Source: Comamonadaceae bacterium (lineage in GTDB: Bacteria; Pseudomonadota; Gammaproteobacteria; Burkholderiales; Burkholderiaceae_C). From it: a DNA stretch of 8,302 nucleotides. The notes beneath the pieces were generated by a model, which worked only from the letters and a program-made list of their open reading frames with translations, was not told the origin of the DNA and did not search any database. The stretch lies in assembly GCA_947458345.1 (NCBI GenBank), contig CANHBU010000063.1, positions 1-8,302 on the forward strand, given 5' to 3'. The position numbers were made by a program, and so were the translations under genes. Positions 1 through 6,311 of this stretch are shown piece by piece. Position 1 is the first letter of the stretch, and every line of letters begins with the position of its first letter.

Positions 1-2
1 AG

Positions 3-839
<837 letters not shown>

Positions 840-841
840 GC

Positions 842-1270
842 TCAGGCAGCGGAGCCCGCCTGGCGTTTTTCGAGCGCGCGGTCGGCGTAGCGGCCAAAGC
901 GCCAGGCACTGCCCTCGCGCAGGATGCGCCGCCAGGTTGCCCGCTTGGCTCCCGGCGTCATCTGAGGCCAAAGCTGCACCTCCTCAAAGCTGCGGCCGCA
1001 GCCTTTGCAGACGTCGTCGCCTTGACTGGTCGAGCAAATGGCAATGCAGGGCGTGTCGGGCGTGCTGTCGTACCAGGCTTGCCAAGCGGCCATGGCCTTG
1101 GCCGGAAAGCTGGCCTCATCGGCTTCGTCTTGCCGGTAGTAAACCATCAGCGCATACACCTCGGCCAGCGCCCGCAGCTCTGGCGCCAGGGTAAAGCCGT
1201 CGGGCGACGGGCTTTTTTCGCGCCAGAAGTTGATGGCCGCTTCGAGGTCGGTGATGTGCAAAGTGGGCAT
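842..1270 (-). CDS. DUF3717/DUF1289 protein with a C4 cysteine motif
   Basis: This 142-residue protein has unknown function. The N-terminal part (about residues 4-50: ITDLEAAINFWR, ELRALAEVYALMVYY) resembles the DUF3717 family of Burkholderiales. The C-terminal half (about 72-118) resembles DUF1289: a TPCIAICS motif, then DDVCKGCGRSFEEVQLWPQM. Cysteines 75, 79, 88 and 91 form a CxxxC...CxxC set that could bind a metal such as zinc. No signal peptide or membrane segment is seen, so it is probably cytosolic. I chose the ATG at 1270 because family proteins begin just before the ITDLEAAI segment. The frame extends upstream to 1366, but there it reads through 13-bp tandem repeats and gives a Pro/Arg-rich stretch. 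No Shine-Dalgarno sequence precedes the ATG. It lies tail to tail with purB, with 2 bases between the stops. Family assignment is from memory of motifs. Confidence 0.8.
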   Translation of the reverse strand: MPTLHITDLEAAINFWREKSPSPDGFTLAPELRALAEVYALMVYYRQDEADEASFPAKAMAAWQAWYDSTPDTPCIAICSTSQGDDVCKGCGRSFEEVQLWPQMTPGAKRATWRRILREGSAWRFGRYADRALEKRQAGSAA

Positions 1271-1281
1271 GGAACGGCGCA

Positions 1282-1333
1282 GGGGAAGGGCGCAGGGAAA
1301 GGGCGCAGGGAAAGGGCGCAGGGAAAGGGCGCA
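1282..1333. repeat. Four-copy 13-bp tandem repeat
   Basis: Four head-to-tail copies of GGGAAAGGGCGCA occupy 1282-1294, 1295-1307, 1308-1320 and 1321-1333. The last three are identical and the first has one change. A degenerate partial copy (1271-1281) leads directly to the start codon of the minus-strand DUF3717/DUF1289 gene, so the array would form that gene's 5' leader. On the minus strand it is pyrimidine-rich and has no ribosome binding site. A -10-like CATAAT lies just beyond the array on the minus strand (1355-1350), without a good -35. Confidence 0.95.
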
Positions 1334-1393
1334 GGTGGGGCGGGCGCTGATTATGAGGCAGACCACCGGCGCGGGCCTTGGCGGCAGCCTGGC

Positions 1394-1422
1394 TTGCCAA
1401 AACCAGCGCTTTGGGGTGTAAT
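1394..1422 (+). promoter_or_regulatory. Sigma70-type promoter of the Mn riboswitch/TerC unit
   Basis: A -35 box TTGCCA (1394-1399) and a -10 box TGTAAT (1417-1422) are separated by exactly 17 bases; each matches the consensus at five of six positions. The predicted start near 1429 falls a few bases before the aptamer closing stem at 1433, as expected for a riboswitch transcript. Confidence 0.75.
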
Positions 1423-1430
1423 CCCATGCT

Positions 1431-1580
1431 TGCGAAGGGGAGTAACTCCCCGGTGGGTCCGATTTTTCCTACAGCCTTCGGCGCCGGCCCCACCGATCAG
1501 CATGTCGTCATTACGGAGCCTTGCGCTCCCGGCATGTTGGGTGCGCCAGCGACACTGGCCACCGAGCCAGACCTTCGATT
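1431..1580 (+). promoter_or_regulatory. yybP-ykoY-type Mn2+ riboswitch aptamer
   Basis: The segment carries the conserved blocks of the yybP-ykoY (manganese-sensing) riboswitch class: GGGGAGTA at 1437-1444, TCATTACGGA at 1508-1517, and GACCTTCG at 1570-1577. The closing stem P1 pairs CGAAGG (1433-1438) with CCTTCG (1572-1577). Other helices can be read directly: CGGTGGG (1451-1457) with CCCACCG (1489-1495), GGAGC (1515-1519) with GCTCC (1525-1529), and GCCAG (1545-1549) with CTGGC (1555-1559). Members of this class bind Mn2+ and usually switch on Mn2+ exporters or TerC-like proteins, which fits the gene downstream. The edges are set by the P1 stem. Confidence 0.92.
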
Positions 1581-1618
1581 GAAACCTGTCAAGGTTCGGT
1601 CGAGGCGTTTCTTTTTTT
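1572..1618 (+). terminator. Riboswitch expression platform: intrinsic terminator
   Basis: The left arm 1572-1587 pairs with 1592-1605 (CCT/AGG, CGATTG/CGGTCG with two wobble pairs, AACCT/AGGTT, two single-base bulges) around the loop GTCA. CGTTTC and seven T (1612-1618) follow. The left arm reuses CCTTCG, the 3' strand of aptamer stem P1. Aptamer closing and terminator folding therefore exclude each other. This implies that ligand binding favours read-through (an ON switch). Confidence 0.8.
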
Positions 1619-1703
1619 ACGCTTATGTCCTTGCTTGCAGGTAGACCCTTTCGGGGGTGGCTCGGCTTAGCTCCATTACGACAACATCTTTAAGGAGAAA
1701 TTT

Positions 1704-2438
1704 GTGGAACTGTTTTCCCCTGCCTGGTTTTCGGCCTTGCTGGCCATCATCTTGATCGACTTGGTGCTCGCTGGCGACAACGCCATCGTGATCGCGCTGG
1801 CCGCCCGCAACTTGCCGCCGCATCTGCAAAAAAAGGCCATCCTCTGGGGCACGGCTGGCGCCATCATCGTGCGCTCGGTCATGACGGTGGGCGTGGTCTG
1901 GCTGCTCAAGATTCCTGGCCTGATGCTCGTCGGCGGCCTGGGCCTGGTCTGGATTGCCTACAAACTGCTGGCCGATCAGGGCGGCGATGAGCACGACGGC
2001 CCGGTGGTCAGCACCTTCTGGGGTGCGATGAAGACCATCATCATTGCCGATGCCTTGATGGGCGTAGACAACGTGCTCGGCGTCGCCGGTGCGGCCCACG
2101 GCGACTTCGGTCTGGTGATCATCGGCCTGCTGGTCAGCGTCCCCATTGTGGTGTTTGGCAGCTCGATCGTGCTCAAGCTGGTCGAGCGCTTTCCCATCAT
2201 CATTCAGGCCGGCTCTGCCGTGCTGGCTTTCACCGCCGCCAAGATGATCGTCAGCGAGCCTTTGCTGCTCGACTTTTACGGCGGCAAGGACGTTTGGTCC
2301 AAGGGCCACACCCCGCACGTGGTGGCGCACCTGGCCACCTATGCCGTGGCCGTGATTGGCGTGCTGGCTGCCGGCTCTTGGGTCGCGCGCCGCGCGGCCA
2401 GCAAGCCGGTCGACACCCAAGACCCGGGTGCGGCGTAA
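1704..2438 (+). CDS. TerC/YjbE-family membrane protein, probable Mn2+ exporter
   Basis: This is a 244-residue polytopic inner-membrane protein of the TerC family, in the YjbE-like subgroup known to sit under yybP-ykoY riboswitches. The related proteins Alx and MntP-like exporters protect cells from excess manganese. Two internally repeated metal-site motifs are visible: IDLVLAGDNA (Asp19, Asp25, Asn26) and IADALMGVDN (Asp116, Asp122, Asn123), typical of the inverted-repeat LysE-superfamily fold. About six to seven hydrophobic segments alternate with short loops; the tail (about 230-244) is polar. The start is GTG at 1704, supported by AAGGAG at 1692-1697, six bases upstream. Control is by the Mn2+ riboswitch in the roughly 275-base leader. 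A terminator follows 2 bases after the stop. Mn2+ export is inferred from family and riboswitch, not shown for this protein. Confidence 0.93.
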   Translation: MELFSPAWFSALLAIILIDLVLAGDNAIVIALAARNLPPHLQKKAILWGTAGAIIVRSVMTVGVVWLLKIPGLMLVGGLGLVWIAYKLLADQGGDEHDGPVVSTFWGAMKTIIIADALMGVDNVLGVAGAAHGDFGLVIIGLLVSVPIVVFGSSIVLKLVERFPIIIQAGSAVLAFTAAKMIVSEPLLLDFYGGKDVWSKGHTPHVVAHLATYAVAVIGVLAAGSWVARRAASKPVDTQDPGAA

Positions 2439-2439
2439 A

Positions 2440-2465
2440 GAGCCGACCCCCAGGGGCTCATTTTT
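2440..2465 (+). terminator. Intrinsic terminator after the TerC gene
   Basis: GAGCC (2440-2444) pairs with GGCTC (2455-2459), with an extra CC/GG step inside, followed by ATTTTT (2460-2465). It lies 2 bases after the TerC stop codon and 30 bases before the next gene, so that gene probably depends on partial read-through or on a promoter not recognised here. Confidence 0.7.
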
Positions 2466-2494
2466 CAGACTGACTTACCGCACCGGAGCCCACC

Positions 2495-2926
2495 ATGCAG
2501 ACCCTCATTGTTTACGTTGACGACGCGTCCCACGCCCTTGAGCAACTCGCGCCGCTGCTGGCCGCTGGGCCCGGGCGCGAGACGGCGCGTTGGATTTTGG
2601 TGGGATGCGCTCCGCGTGTGACGCACCATGTGAGCAAATGGGTCACACGCAGCGCCCGCGAAAACTGGCGCGGCAAGTGGGCCGACAAGCTGTTTGCCCG
2701 GCTCGTGCCCGCCCTGTCGGACACGGGCGATGAGGTGCTCACCTGCTTGGCCGCCCATCCGCTGCATGCACAGCTTGATGTCTTGCTGGCCGAGCATGCC
2801 GGCGCGCGTCTGATCGATGCCAGGCGCCCCAAGCTCGACGATCGGGCCCAGCTTATGCCCGGGCGCAAGCTGCTGGCCCTCTTGATGTCTTCTTCCAGCA
2901 GCAGCTGGCTGGCGCTGGCCGATTGA
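2495..2926 (+). CDS. Conserved-looking hypothetical protein (143 aa)
   Basis: I do not recognise a named family. The start ATG at 2495 is preceded by GGAG at 2485-2488. The N-terminus MQTLIVYVDDASHALEQLAP suggests a beta strand followed by an acidic turn and a helix. WILVGCAPRV (33-42) looks like a second strand, and a basic, Trp-rich stretch follows (about 48-66: KWVTRSAREN, WRGKWADKLF). Two further segments, GDEVLTCLA (78-86) and ARLIDARRP (104-112), look like strands of an alternating alpha/beta, universal-stress-protein-like fold. This is an impression of shape, not a motif match. There is no signal peptide. The C-terminus holds six serines in a row (132-137). It sits between the Mn2+-controlled TerC gene and convergent corA, so a role in metal balance is possible but only by position. 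Confidence 0.75.
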   Translation: MQTLIVYVDDASHALEQLAPLLAAGPGRETARWILVGCAPRVTHHVSKWVTRSARENWRGKWADKLFARLVPALSDTGDEVLTCLAAHPLHAQLDVLLAEHAGARLIDARRPKLDDRAQLMPGRKLLALLMSSSSSSWLALAD

Positions 2927-2986
2927 GACCGGCGGCTCTGAACAGGAGCCTTTAAAAGAGCCTGTCAATGAGCCTTTGCAGGCGCC

Positions 2987-3973
2987 TTACTTGAGCCAGC
3001 CGCGCCGGCGGAAGTACCACATGGGCACCAGAGCGCTGGCCAGCATGAGCGCCAGCGCGTAGGGGTAGCCCAGCTCCCACTGCAGCTCGGGCATGAACTG
3101 GAAGTTCATGCCGTACAGGCTGGCGATCAGGGTCGGCGGCAGCAGCGCCACGCTGGCCACCGAGAAGATCTTGATGATCTTGTTTTGGTTGATGTTGATG
3201 AAGCCGACGGTGGCATCCATCAGGAAGTTGATCTTCTCGAACAAGAAGGCGGTGTGCGAGTCGAGCGAGTCGATGTCGCGCAGAATTTGCCGCGCGTCCT
3301 CGAACTGCTCGGCATGGAGCATCTTGCTGCGCATCATGAAGCTCAGCGCGCGGCGCGTGTCCATCATGTTGCGCCGGATGCGGCCTGACAGGTCCTCGTG
3401 GCGCGCAATCGCGCCGAGCACCTCGCCGGCCAGCTCGTCGGTCACGTTGCCCGAAAGCACCTTGGTGCTGACCTTTTCCAGGTCGATGTAGATGCCCTCG
3501 ATGGTGTCGGCCGAATACTCGGCATCGGCATCGAAGAGCTTGAGCAGCACGTCTTTGGCGTCGTCGATCAGGCCCACCGCCCGGCGTGCGCGCATGCGCA
3601 CCAGGCGAAACACCGGCACATCTTCGTCATGGACAGAAAACAGCACGCCTCGGCTTTTGTGCTCGCCGGTGTGCATGTTCAAGATGAAGGCCACCCGCAC
3701 GGTGTGCGGCTCTTCCGCGTCGGCAATCAGGAAGTCTGAGCGGATGTGCAGCTCGCCGCTGTCTTCCTCGTAAAAGCGGGCCGACTCCTCGATGTCCTCG
3801 TCCATCGCATCTTCTGGGATGGACAGGCCAAAGTGCTGCTTGACCCAGTGCTTTTCCTCTTGGGTGGGCGACTCCAGGTCGACCCAGATCGGCTCAAAGC
3901 GCGAGAGCTCTTCCAGCGATTCGATTTCTTCCTGGAACAGCCGTCCGTTGGCAAGCGTGAAAATGTTGAGCAT
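2987..3973 (-). CDS. corA: Magnesium/cobalt channel CorA
   Basis: CorA is a homopentameric inner-membrane channel for Mg2+ uptake that also passes Co2+ and Ni2+. The 328-residue product is close to the usual 316. It has a large acidic cytosolic N-terminal domain (FYEEDSGELHIRSDFL, VLFSVHDEDVPVFRLVRMR). A long helix leads to two C-terminal membrane segments: about 265-287 (KIFSVASVALLPPTLIASLY) and about 303-322. The hallmark GMN selectivity motif, in YGMNFQFMPEL, is at bases 3104-3112. The end is short and basic (FRRRGWLK). The ATG at 3973 is chosen because MLNIFTLANGRLFQ is the expected N-terminus and AGGGAG lies about 8 bases upstream. A longer in-frame start at 4084 adds a Ser/Arg/Pro-rich stretch unlike the family. 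It is convergent with the hypothetical gene and divergent from hpf. Confidence 0.96.
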   Translation of the reverse strand: MLNIFTLANGRLFQEEIESLEELSRFEPIWVDLESPTQEEKHWVKQHFGLSIPEDAMDEDIEESARFYEEDSGELHIRSDFLIADAEEPHTVRVAFILNMHTGEHKSRGVLFSVHDEDVPVFRLVRMRARRAVGLIDDAKDVLLKLFDADAEYSADTIEGIYIDLEKVSTKVLSGNVTDELAGEVLGAIARHEDLSGRIRRNMMDTRRALSFMMRSKMLHAEQFEDARQILRDIDSLDSHTAFLFEKINFLMDATVGFININQNKIIKIFSVASVALLPPTLIASLYGMNFQFMPELQWELGYPYALALMLASALVPMWYFRRRGWLK

Positions 3974-4159
3974 GGCGGGCTCCCTGCGGGATCTTGTGGA
4001 TCGGGACGTCTCGCTGCCTGGCAGGGCCAGCGCGAAACGGGGCGGGGTGGGGGTGGTCGCTTCCAACCCCGCTTGAGCCAGCATGAGATGCGGCGAGGCT
4101 GAAAGCTAGCGACTCGGGCTGCTTTCCATGGACGGTCTCCGATTGAGGCGACAGCTGGC

Positions 4160-4187
4160 ATTATGGCACCGCTGCCCCGGTCTTGAA
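4160..4187 (-). promoter_or_regulatory. Candidate corA promoter
   Basis: On the minus strand, TTCAAG (4187-4182) and CATAAT (4165-4160) are 16 bases apart. The -10 is good and the -35 is poor. If used, the corA leader would be roughly 180 bases long, with no recognisable Mg2+ riboswitch in it. Confidence 0.35.
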
Positions 4188-4220
4188 CAGCGCTTTAAGG
4201 GCAAATCCCACTTGTTTTCC

Positions 4221-4244
4221 GGCCGCACTTGCCAAGTGGCGGCC
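4221..4244. repeat. Inverted repeat upstream of hpf
   Basis: GGCCGC plus ACTT (4221-4230) pair with AAGT plus G(G)CGGCC (4234-4244), ten pairs with one bulged G and a GCC loop. No T-run follows on either strand, so it is not an intrinsic terminator. It overlaps the -35 box of the candidate hpf promoter and could be an operator, or be a chance structure in GC-rich DNA. Confidence 0.6.
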
Positions 4245-4257
4245 GGCGGCGCATGAT
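4229..4257 (+). promoter_or_regulatory. Candidate hpf promoter
   Basis: TTGCCA (4229-4234; the same -35 hexamer as the riboswitch promoter) and CATGAT (4252-4257) are spaced 17 bases apart. The predicted start near 4264 gives a leader of about 75 bases, containing the hairpin at 4275-4303. Confidence 0.45.
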
Positions 4258-4274
4258 GGTCCTGAGAGTGCTTC

Positions 4275-4303
4275 GCCGACCCCCGGGTTTGCGCCCCGTC
4301 GGC
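4275..4303 (+). repeat. Hairpin in the hpf leader
   Basis: GCCGAC (4275-4280) pairs exactly with GTCGGC (4298-4303). Inside, GGG (4285-4287) can pair with CCC. No T-tract follows, so termination is unlikely; it may act in mRNA stability or translation. It ends 25 bases before the AGGAG ribosome binding site. Confidence 0.55.
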
Positions 4304-4338
4304 TTGTGTGTCCGCCCCCCTACGACTAGGAGCTCTTC

Positions 4339-4689
4339 ATGAACCTGACGATCAGTGGTCACCACCTGGAGGTCACCCCCGCCTTGCGCGGCTATGTGAT
4401 CAGCAAGCTCGAGCGCATTGCGCGGCATTTTGATCAGGTGGTTGACGTCCGCGTGCTGCTGACGGTGGACAACATGAAGGAAAAGGAGCGCCGTCAACGG
4501 GCCGAGTGCAGCCTTCATGTCAAGGGCCGCGATCTTTTTGCCGAAAGTTCCCATGCCGACCTTTATGCGGCCGTCGATGAGCTTGCCGACAAGCTCGACC
4601 GGCAGGTCAGTCGCCACAAGACCCGGGTACAGGACCACCACCATGCCGCCGTCAAGCGGCAGGTCGACGGCTCGGTGCTCAACGCCTGA
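4339..4689 (+). CDS. hpf: Ribosome hibernation promoting factor HPF/RaiA family
   Basis: HPF binds the decoding region of the 30S subunit in slow or starved growth. The short form promotes 100S ribosome dimers together with RMF where that exists. The 116 residues show the conserved S30AE/RaiA core: [40 protein letters not shown], then [20 protein letters not shown]. This is longer than the ~95-residue enterobacterial HPF by a basic, His-rich tail ([10 protein letters not shown]), but lacks the dimerisation domain of long HPF. The ATG at 4339 has AGGAG at 4328-4332. It is the first gene of hpf-ptsN-hprK. In many proteobacteria rpoN lies directly upstream; here the upstream 365 bases have no gene and then divergent corA. 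Confidence 0.93.
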   Translation: MNLTISGHHLEVTPALRGYVISKLERIARHFDQVVDVRVLLTVDNMKEKERRQRAECSLHVKGRDLFAESSHADLYAAVDELADKLDRQVSRHKTRVQDHHHAAVKRQVDGSVLNA

Positions 4690-4693
4690 GCCC

Positions 4694-4732
4694 GCCGGGC
4701 TGTTGCCCGGCCGCGCCAGGCCTGTTTTTTTT
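4694..4732 (+). terminator. Intrinsic terminator between hpf and ptsN
   Basis: GCCGGGC (4694-4700) and GCCCGGC (4705-4711) form a perfect 7-bp stem with loop TGTT. A short GGCC/GGCC hairpin follows, and then eight T (4725-4732). The T-run is 13 bases from the first stem, so the second hairpin, or both together, may be the active form. It probably reduces rather than abolishes transcription into ptsN. Confidence 0.65.
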
Positions 4733-4767
4733 CGCAACCGACGCGCTCGCACGGGCGCGCTGGTGTG

Positions 4768-4773
4768 CATAAT
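4768..4773 (+). promoter_or_regulatory. Candidate ptsN -10 element
   Basis: CATAAT at 4768-4773 is a good -10, but no clear -35 lies 16-18 bases upstream. If used, transcription would start near 4780, giving a leader of only about 8 bases before the ptsN ATG, which has no Shine-Dalgarno sequence. Confidence 0.35.
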
Positions 4774-4787
4774 GCGGCTCAACTGTC

Positions 4788-5258
4788 ATGAACCGCCTGT
4801 CCCAGATCCTGCCCCCCAGCCAGGTGCTCGTTGGCGTGGAGGCAACGAGCAAAAAGCGCGCCTTTGAGGAGGCGGGCTTGCTGTTTGAGAACCAGCACGG
4901 CCTGAACCGCGCACTGGTCACCGACAGCCTGTTTGCGCGTGAGCGGCTGGGCTCGACCGGCCTGGGTCACGGCGTGGCGATTCCGCACGGCCGCATCAAG
5001 GGTCTCAAGTCGCCCATGGCTGCCGTTTTTCGTCTGGGCACGCCGATCGGCTTTGATGCACCCGACGAGCAGGCCGTGGCCCTGCTGATCTTTTTGCTGG
5101 TGCCCGAGGCGGCCACCCAGAAGCACCTGGAAATCCTCTCCGAAATCGCCGAGCTGCTCAGCGACTCGGCCTTGCGCGAGCAAATCATGTCCTGCGCCAG
5201 TGCCGGCGAGCTGCACGCCATGCTGGCGCGCTGGCAGTCGGCGCACGCGGCCCACTGA
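4788..5258 (+). CDS. ptsN: PTS IIA-like nitrogen regulatory protein (EIIA-Ntr)
   Basis: EIIA-Ntr is the final phosphate acceptor of the nitrogen-related phosphotransferase chain (EI-Ntr to NPr/HPr to EIIA-Ntr). It is a cytosolic regulator of processes such as potassium transport and carbon/nitrogen balance, and it transports no sugar itself. The 156 residues cover one PTS EIIA type-2 domain. ERLGSTGLGHGVAIPHGRI contains the phosphorylated histidine, His67. FDAPDEQAVALLIFLLVP and a C-terminal helical region (HLEILSEIAELLSD) follow. Start ATG 4788 gives the expected MNRLSQILPP N-terminus, though no ribosome binding site is visible. hprK follows after 18 bases, so the two are likely co-transcribed. 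No EI or HPr gene is in the window. Confidence 0.95.
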   Translation: MNRLSQILPPSQVLVGVEATSKKRAFEEAGLLFENQHGLNRALVTDSLFARERLGSTGLGHGVAIPHGRIKGLKSPMAAVFRLGTPIGFDAPDEQAVALLIFLLVPEAATQKHLEILSEIAELLSDSALREQIMSCASAGELHAMLARWQSAHAAH

Positions 5259-5276
5259 GAGCCCGGGCGCGCCCGC

Positions 5277-6227
5277 ATGAAGCCCACCGGTGTCAGCGCC
5301 GACGTCCTGTTTGAGGACCACCGGCAATCGCTCAAGTGGCAGTGGCTGGCCGGACTGCAGGCCTCGGAGCGGCGTTTTGACGAGGTGGCCGTGCGCGCCG
5401 CGCGCTCTGGCGCCGACCTGGTGGGCTACCTCAATTACATCCACCCCTATCGTGTGCAAATTCTGGGCGAGCGTGAGGTGGCCTATTTGAGCCGGGGCAG
5501 CGTCGAAGACTGCAGCCGGCGTATCAATCGCATCATCACGCTCGAGCCGCCGGTGCTGGTGGTGGCCGATGGGCAGGTCGCGCCCGACATGCTCATTGCG
5601 ATGTGCGAGCGCGGCAACCTGCCCATGTTCGCCACGCCCGAGTCGGCGGCTTTTGTCATCGATGTGCTGCGCGCCTACCTGTCCAAGCACTTTGCCGACC
5701 GCACCTCGATGCACGGGGTGTTCCTGGACATTCTGGGCCTGGGCGTGCTCATCACCGGCGAGTCCGGCCTGGGCAAGAGCGAGCTCGGGCTGGAGCTCAT
5801 CTCGCGCGGCCACGGTCTGGTGGCCGACGATGCGGTTGACCTGTACCGCATCAACCAAACCACCATCGAAGGGCGCTGCCCGGATCTGCTGCGCAACTTG
5901 CTCGAGGTGCGAGGCATCGGCCTGCTCGACATCAAGGCAATTTTTGGTGAAACGGCGGTGCGCCGCAAGATGCGGCTCAAGCTCATCGTGCATCTGGTGC
6001 GCCGCGAGACGCTCGAGCGCGATTACGACCGCATCCCCTATGAGCCCCTGCAGCAAAACATCTTGGGCATCGGCGTGCGCAAGGTGGTCATCCAGGTTGA
6101 AGCCGGACGCAATATTGCGGTGCTGGTCGAGGCGGCGGTGCGCAACGCCATCTTGCAATTGCGCGGCATCAACACCTACGAGGAGTTTGTCGAGCGCCAC
6201 CGCCGTGCCATGGAGCAGGGCGACTGA
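5277..6227 (+). CDS. hprK: HPr kinase/phosphorylase
   Basis: HprK phosphorylates HPr on a serine using ATP or pyrophosphate, and also removes that phosphate. In proteobacteria with an incomplete PTS it serves regulation rather than sugar uptake. The 316-residue product has the N-terminal HprK domain (about 1-135; [19 protein letters not shown]) and the C-terminal kinase domain. His146 lies in [11 protein letters not shown]. The Walker A loop GESGLGKS spans 161-168, the acidic [10 protein letters not shown] segment lies at 181-190, and the HprK signature [17 protein letters not shown] at about 208-224. Length is normal and all key residues are present. ATG 5277 matches the expected [19 protein letters not shown] start; a ribosome binding site is not obvious, so translation may couple to ptsN 18 bases upstream. 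Confidence 0.96.
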   Translation: MKPTGVSADVLFEDHRQSLKWQWLAGLQASERRFDEVAVRAARSGADLVGYLNYIHPYRVQILGEREVAYLSRGSVEDCSRRINRIITLEPPVLVVADGQVAPDMLIAMCERGNLPMFATPESAAFVIDVLRAYLSKHFADRTSMHGVFLDILGLGVLITGESGLGKSELGLELISRGHGLVADDAVDLYRINQTTIEGRCPDLLRNLLEVRGIGLLDIKAIFGETAVRRKMRLKLIVHLVRRETLERDYDRIPYEPLQQNILGIGVRKVVIQVEAGRNIAVLVEAAVRNAILQLRGINTYEEFVERHRRAMEQGD

Positions 6228-6269
6228 ACGGGCGCTGAGCCGCCCTGGGCTGCGCACGGTCTTTGCCAG

Positions 6270-6305
6270 GCCCCCACTGAGAGCCCCCATTGGGCCCCCA
6301 CTGAG
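6270..6305. repeat. 12-bp imperfect triplicate between hprK and fur
   Basis: GCCCCCACTGAG occurs at 6270-6281 and again at 6294-6305, with a diverged middle copy AGCCCCCATTGG (6282-6293). It fills the 84-base gap between the convergent ends of hprK and fur. No T-tract or clean hairpin is present, so I do not call a terminator here. Confidence 0.8.
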
Positions 6306-6311
6306 CCCCGG

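Noticed and set aside
1022..1582. 186-codon plus-strand frame spanning the tandem repeat and riboswitch
   Set aside because: It starts inside the antisense strand of the DUF gene and runs through structured RNA; no ribosome binding site or family resemblance.
1623..2420. 265-codon open frame on the minus strand
   Set aside because: Antisense to the TerC gene; His/Gln/Asp-rich composition typical of a shadow frame.
2942..2965. Inverted repeat ACAGG/CCTGT between the hypothetical gene and corA as a bidirectional terminator
   Set aside because: Only five outer pairs, a weak AT interior and no T-run after either arm.
3974..4084. N-terminal extension of CorA from the ATG at 4084
   Set aside because: The added residues are Ser/Arg/Pro-rich and unlike the family. 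The ATG at 3973 has an AGGGAG site and gives the expected N-terminus.
4150..4180. Sigma54-type promoter suggested by TGGCA near 4156 and 4164
   Set aside because: The GG and GC elements are not 10 bases apart in either reading, so the -24/-12 pattern is absent.
4779..6290. 503-codon open frame on the minus strand
   Set aside because: It lies antisense to ptsN and hprK, both of which have full family motifs. Long antisense frames are normal in GC-rich genes, and the product is a His/Gln/Ala/Gly-rich shadow.
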